13,776 bases of DNA. It comes from an uncultured Austwickia sp. GTDB lineage: Bacteria > Actinomycetota > Actinomycetes > Actinomycetales > Dermatophilaceae. The notes below the pieces were generated by a model that was given only the letters and a program-made list of their open reading frames with translations, was not told where the DNA came from and searched no databases. The position numbers and the translations under genes were made by a program. Of the stretch, positions 11,238 through 13,776 are shown piece after piece. Every line of letters begins with the position of its first letter. Within the stretch, counting starts at the first letter, position 1. The DNA is taken from positions 1-13,776 of the forward strand of contig CAKUSI010000066.1 of assembly GCA_934678955.1 (NCBI GenBank), given 5' to 3'.

Positions 11238-12179
11238 CTTGATCTGACCATCCGCCTGCGGCAGCACCTCGAAGAGGTCGCCCACCACACCGAAGTCGAC
11301 GAGGTCGAAGATCGGCGCCTCCTCGTCCTTGTTGATGGCCACGATCGTCTTGGAGGTCTGCATGCCGGCGCGGTGCTGAATCGCCCCGGAGATCCCGCAC
11401 GCCACATACAGCTGCGGAGAGACCTGCTTGCCCGTCTGGCCGACCTGATGGGTGTGGGGGTACCAGCCCGCGTCGACCGCCGCGCGCGAGGCGCCCACCG
11501 CGGCCCGCAACGTGTCGGCGAACGTCTCGACCGGCGTGAAGTCGCCACCCGTTCCGCGACCGCCGGACACCACGATCGCGGCCTCGGTGAGCTCGGGCCG
11601 CCCGGTCTGCTGCTTCTCCCGCCGCTCGGTGATGCGCGCGGACTTCGCCTGGTCGGAGAGGAAGACCGCGACCTCTTCCACCGCCCCCGCTCCTGGACTC
11701 TCGGCCGGGGCGCAGGAGTTGGGCTTCACGGTCACGATCGGGGTGCCGTGGGTGACGGTCGCCTCCACGGTGTAGGAGCCGGCGAACACCGACTGGGTCG
11801 TCTCCACGCCGTCGCCGCCTGCCCGGACGTCCACGGCGTCGGTGATCAGACCCGAGGAGCACTTGATCGCCAGCCGGGCCGCGATCTCCTTGCCGTGGGC
11901 GCTGCTGGACATCAGGACCGCGGCCGGGGAGGCCTGCTCGACCAGTTGAGCGAGCACCTCGGCCACGGGCGCCACTAGGTATTCCGACACTTCCGGCGCG
12001 GAGACGACGTAGATCTTGGCGGCGCCATACTTGGCGAGCGTGTCCTTCGCCGCGTCCAGACCGGACCCGATGAAGACCGCGGACGGCTCGCCCAGCCGTG
12101 CCGCGAACGTGAGCATCTCGGACGTCGTCTTGCGGACGGCCCCGTCGACGTGGTCGACGAGCACGAGAACTTCGGCCAT
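11223..12179 (-). CDS. etfA: Electron transfer flavoprotein alpha subunit
   Basis: EtfA, with EtfB, forms a soluble FAD-carrying heterodimer that takes electrons from acyl-CoA and similar dehydrogenases and passes them toward the quinone pool. The product has 318 residues, the usual size. The N-terminal alpha/beta domain (1-190) starts MAEVLVLVDHVDG. The C-terminal FAD domain (about 198-318) has SGGRG (205-209), VGASRAAVDAGW (228-239) and HQVGQTGKQVSPQLYVACGI, then SGAIQH (264-269). It ends in the family's AINKDEEAPIFDLVDFGVVGD segment. ATG 12179 is preceded by GGGAG six bases upstream. The stop of etfB lies 28 bp upstream, so the two were surely one transcript before the break in etfB. Two terminator-like hairpins follow its stop. 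No flavin-binding residue appears to be missing. The gene is identified with high confidence; its dehydrogenase partners are not visible here. Confidence 0.96.
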   Translation of the reverse strand: MAEVLVLVDHVDGAVRKTTSEMLTFAARLGEPSAVFIGSGLDAAKDTLAKYGAAKIYVVSAPEVSEYLVAPVAEVLAQLVEQASPAAVLMSSSAHGKEIAARLAIKCSSGLITDAVDVRAGGDGVETTQSVFAGSYTVEATVTHGTPIVTVKPNSCAPAESPGAGAVEEVAVFLSDQAKSARITERREKQQTGRPELTEAAIVVSGGRGTGGDFTPVETFADTLRAAVGASRAAVDAGWYPHTHQVGQTGKQVSPQLYVACGISGAIQHRAGMQTSKTIVAINKDEEAPIFDLVDFGVVGDLFEVLPQADGQIKAQRG

Positions 12180-12207
12180 CGTGATCTCCCTTGTCCTCTC
12201 CGATGCC

Positions 12208-12357
12208 TCACACGAACTTCTGGATCGCCAGGAACTGCGCGAGCACCGCGCCGCCCTGACCGTCGTCGGTCACGATCAGCCCCTTGTCGCGCGGGGGGCG
12301 CTTCGCGGTCGAGAGCACCTTGGTCCAGGCGGCCTCGAGGCCCACCTGGCCGGCGTG
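12208..12357 (-). CDS. etfB: Electron transfer flavoprotein beta subunit, 3' fragment only
   Basis: Reading on the minus strand into the stop at 12208, the last 48 residues (AGQVGLEAAWTKVL, then VTDDGQGGAVLAQFLAIQKFV) match the C-terminus of actinobacterial EtfB, which is normally about 260 residues. The position immediately upstream of etfA, with 28 bp between them, fits. At about 12355 the homology stops abruptly and the sequence becomes coding on the opposite strand for an unrelated regulator. The frame happens to stay open into that foreign DNA up to 12804, so a naive call would give a 198-residue hybrid protein with no meaning upstream of residue Ala at the junction. The gene is either artificially cut by a chimeric contig or truly broken. 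In the second case the neighbouring EtfA would lack its partner unless another copy exists. Confidence 0.85.
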   Translation of the reverse strand, partial: HAGQVGLEAAWTKVLSTAKRPPRDKGLIVTDDGQGGAVLAQFLAIQKFV

Positions 12358-12370
12358 TCGCCCTACTGGG
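12340..12370. other. Junction between two unrelated DNA segments
   Basis: To the left the DNA is very GC-rich and codes for EtfB on the minus strand. To the right it is clearly less GC-rich and codes for a LuxR-type regulator on the plus strand. By hand count, 12241-12300 has 46 of 60 G+C and 12601-12660 has 34 of 60. Both genes are truncated at the same place. The best estimate for the breakpoint is 12355, within a few bases; the shared bases there do not allow an exact call. No insertion-sequence end, direct repeat or tRNA attachment site is visible. Confidence 0.8.
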
Positions 12371-13335
12371 TGGGTCAGTTCAACCGTTTCTACTTTGCGC
12401 CCGACAACCCCTGGAACGTGCACTCGCAGGCCTTGCACAAGCTGGGCACGGTGCGAACCAACGAACGGCTGGATGACTACACCCGCGATCCAGGCGTTCT
12501 CTACCGGTCCAGCTACTACAACGAGTGGATGCAGCCACAGGGTTTCCGTTACAGCCTGGGCAATACGTTGACCACCGATCGAAGCGGAATCGCCAACGTC
12601 ACCTTGTTGCGTGCGCCAGACCTGCCCACTTTCAACGCACGGGAGGTGAAAGATTTCGAGAGGCTCAACGGACACCTCCTTCGGGCGCTTCGCATACGGG
12701 AATGCCTGGGAGAAGCCCGTCTGCGCCGCGATTTGTTGGCTGACGCGCTGGACGAGATTGAAGCCGGCATGCTGCTTGTGTCTCCCGAAGGGAGGTTGGT
12801 GCACGGGAATCGCGCAGGTCTACAACGCCTGGCGCGGGGTGATGGACTGGTGTATCGCGAGGGGAGGGTCCAATCCGCTCACGCGCCTCAGCAGGCTGCA
12901 CTGGAGATGCACCTGCGGTCTCACGCGCCGCAGAACGTCCTGAACGCCGCACCTCGCGAATGCTTGCTTCTCCAGCGCTCCGTAGGCGCTCAACCGCTTC
13001 GCGTGAACGCGGTGGGTCTGAGCTTGCCAATGTCGTCGAAGCAGGCCGAGCGCGCTTGTGTGTTGCTCATCCTGTCCACGCCGGGGGGTTCCCCTGCGGA
13101 GGCGCCAATGGGGTGGTTGCGCCAGACTTACGGGCTCACGGAAGCGGAAGCGCGATTGGCGCAGTCGCTACACGGCGGACTGCGGCTGCACGAGGCGGCC
13201 GAACATCTTGGCGTGACCTACGGCACGGCCCGAACGCGTCTCAAGTTTGTATTTGCCAAGATGGGCGTCAGACGCCAGGCCGAACTCCTGACGCGCATCG
13301 CCCGTGACCTTGGGCCGCCCGTGGCCGGCGCTTGA
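12355..13335 (+). CDS. LuxR-type helix-turn-helix regulator, 5'-truncated
   Basis: The open frame gives 326 residues from the junction to the TGA at 13333. The C-terminal domain (about 255-316) is a LuxR/GerE-type helix-turn-helix: YGLTEAEARLAQSL, then HEAAEHLGVTYGTARTRLKFVFAKMGV. The middle part (about 120-245) looks like a PAS-like sensory domain with IEAGMLLVSPEGRLVHGNRAG. The N-terminal part (SSYYNEWMQPQGFRYSLG) resembles that of orphan LuxR-type regulators common in Burkholderiales and other proteobacteria. The true start and perhaps 50 or so residues are missing to the left, replaced by the actinobacterial etfB fragment. The GTG at 12355 is at the junction and is not a convincing start. 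The frame is also open leftward to 12016, but that stretch is antisense to etfA/etfB. Codon use, with frequent TTG and mixed third positions, differs from every gene to the left. The ligand and targets are unknown. Confidence 0.8.
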   Translation: MSPYWVGQFNRFYFAPDNPWNVHSQALHKLGTVRTNERLDDYTRDPGVLYRSSYYNEWMQPQGFRYSLGNTLTTDRSGIANVTLLRAPDLPTFNAREVKDFERLNGHLLRALRIRECLGEARLRRDLLADALDEIEAGMLLVSPEGRLVHGNRAGLQRLARGDGLVYREGRVQSAHAPQQAALEMHLRSHAPQNVLNAAPRECLLLQRSVGAQPLRVNAVGLSLPMSSKQAERACVLLILSTPGGSPAEAPMGWLRQTYGLTEAEARLAQSLHGGLRLHEAAEHLGVTYGTARTRLKFVFAKMGVRRQAELLTRIARDLGPPVAGA

Positions 13336-13365
13336 GTGATTGCCCCCATTTGGGAGCTGTGTTTT

Positions 13366-13377
13366 CAGGCGCGCCTG
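13366..13377. promoter_or_regulatory. 12-bp perfect palindrome downstream of the LuxR-type gene
   Basis: CAGGCGCGCCTG is its own reverse complement and lies 30 bases past the regulator stop, upstream of the next reading frames. An 8-bp palindrome CACCGGTG follows at 13387-13394. They could be operator half-sites for a dimeric regulator or part of a terminator. There is no T-run, and nothing else supports either reading. Confidence 0.3.
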
Positions 13378-13408
13378 CATAACATCCACCGGTGACCCCG
13401 TGTTTTCG

Positions 13409-13537
13409 ATGATGCTTCGACTCACCGACTACGCGGCCTGGGCAACGACACAGCAGCAAGCGAGGCAATGGGTGGAGCAACAGCGCCAGGACGCGGTCAA
13501 GGCGCGCTTGTCTCACGGGGCGGCGCCGAAGCTTTGA
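13409..13537 (+). CDS. Possible small hypothetical protein, 42 residues
   Basis: I do not recognise this. The frame starts MMLRLTDYAAWATTQQQ and continues as a Gln/Arg/Ala-rich, probably helical segment (ARQWVEQQRQDAVKARLSHG). A GTG at 13400 would add three residues; the frame is open back to a TTG at 13340. No clear ribosome binding site precedes any of these starts. The next reading frame, at 13566, begins 28 bp after its stop and has a good ribosome binding site. It could be a small upstream gene of that unit or chance. Low confidence. Confidence 0.3.
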   Translation: MMLRLTDYAAWATTQQQARQWVEQQRQDAVKARLSHGAAPKL

Positions 13538-13553
13538 CGCCTTCATGCATCTC

Positions 13554-13558
13554 AGGAG
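13554..13558 (+). promoter_or_regulatory. Ribosome binding site of the right-edge gene
   Basis: AGGAG lies seven bases before the ATG at 13566 and supports that start for the reading frame that leaves the window on the right. Confidence 0.6.
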
Positions 13559-13565
13559 TGCACAC

Positions 13566-13776
13566 ATGTCGATCGATGATTACAACCGCCATGCCACCTT
13601 GGGCTCCCTGGCGGGACCACCGACAAACGCCTCGCAACTGGCAGGGCAGCAAGCGCATGAGAATGCGCACAGACAGATCCCTGTCCATGGCAATACATCC
13701 ACGCCAGGCTCCGGGCCGCCGGGTGAAATTCCGAAGTTCTTGCGCGAAGGTGCGCTGCGGCGGGGGCTGTGGACGC
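13566..13776 (+). CDS. Unrecognised protein, N-terminal 70 residues (runs off the window)
   Basis: The ATG at 13566 has AGGAG seven bases upstream, and the frame stays open to the right edge. The visible part starts MSIDDYNRHATLGSLAGPP, followed by a polar Gln/His/Asn-rich stretch and a Gly/Pro/Ser/Thr-rich linker (HGNTSTPGSGPPGE). It ends with a basic segment, KFLREGALRRGLWT. There is no signal peptide or motif that I recognise. The basic stretch at the end could precede a membrane helix, but this is speculation because the sequence stops. Codon use matches the LuxR-type gene, not the actinobacterial genes, so it belongs to the right-hand segment. The function is unknown. Confidence 0.55.
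   Translation, partial: MSIDDYNRHATLGSLAGPPTNASQLAGQQAHENAHRQIPVHGNTSTPGSGPPGEIPKFLREGALRRGLWT

Noticed and set aside
12016..12354. N-terminal extension of the LuxR-type protein leftward
   Set aside because: The frame is open, but this DNA is the minus-strand coding sequence of etfA and etfB; the translated residues are a shadow, not regulator sequence.
12355..13335. Regulator as a recently inserted mobile element cargo
   Set aside because: No transposase, integrase, terminal repeats or attachment site is visible, and no second junction lies inside the window, so a mobile element cannot be claimed.

Overview
The window is mostly a very GC-rich chromosomal segment typical of an actinobacterium (positions 1 to about 12,355). 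The organism is probably in or near the Micrococcales; this rests on protein flavour and gene order, not on a search. A second segment of different character runs from about 12,355 to the right edge. It has lower GC, many TTG and other AT-containing codons, and a proteobacterial-looking LuxR-type regulator. The two meet inside two genes at once: on the left etfB keeps only its last 48 or so codons, and on the right the regulator has lost its N-terminus. I read this as a chimeric contig or, less likely, a recent illegitimate recombination. Adjacency across this point should not be trusted.

Layout of the actinobacterial part: (1) minus strand, 1-1599, a multidomain PTS phosphotransferase (EIIA-HPr-EI), cut by the left edge. 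(2) Minus, 1700-4042, NAD-dependent DNA ligase LigA. (3) Plus, 4215-6044, glutamine-hydrolysing asparagine synthase, divergent from ligA and probably on a leaderless transcript. (4) Minus, 6075-7097 and 7094-8362, a cobalamin-independent methionine synthase core protein overlapping an APC permease by 4 bp (GTGA). (5) Minus, 8428-9579 and 9618-10850, MnmA tRNA 2-thiouridylase and a cysteine desulfurase. (6) A 372-bp non-coding gap with strong hairpins. (7) Minus, 11223-12179, EtfA, then the etfB 3' fragment at 12208-12357.

The order etfB - etfA - cysteine desulfurase - mnmA - methionine-synthase core - ligA, all on one strand, matches the Mycobacterium tuberculosis order fixA/fixB - iscS-like - trmU - Rv3015c - ligA as I remember it, so the locus is an old actinobacterial neighbourhood. 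The permease and asnB are extra genes placed into it. Cysteine desulfurase and MnmA form a working pair: persulfide sulfur from cysteine is passed to MnmA, which makes 2-thiouridine at the wobble position of Lys, Glu and Gln tRNAs. EtfA/EtfB form the FAD electron carrier between acyl-CoA and related dehydrogenases and the respiratory chain.

The right-hand 1.4 kb holds the 5'-truncated LuxR-type regulator, a short spacer with a 12-bp palindrome, a doubtful 42-codon ORF, and the start of an unrecognised gene with a good ribosome binding site that runs off the window. I saw no tRNA, rRNA, CRISPR array, transposase or complete mobile element.
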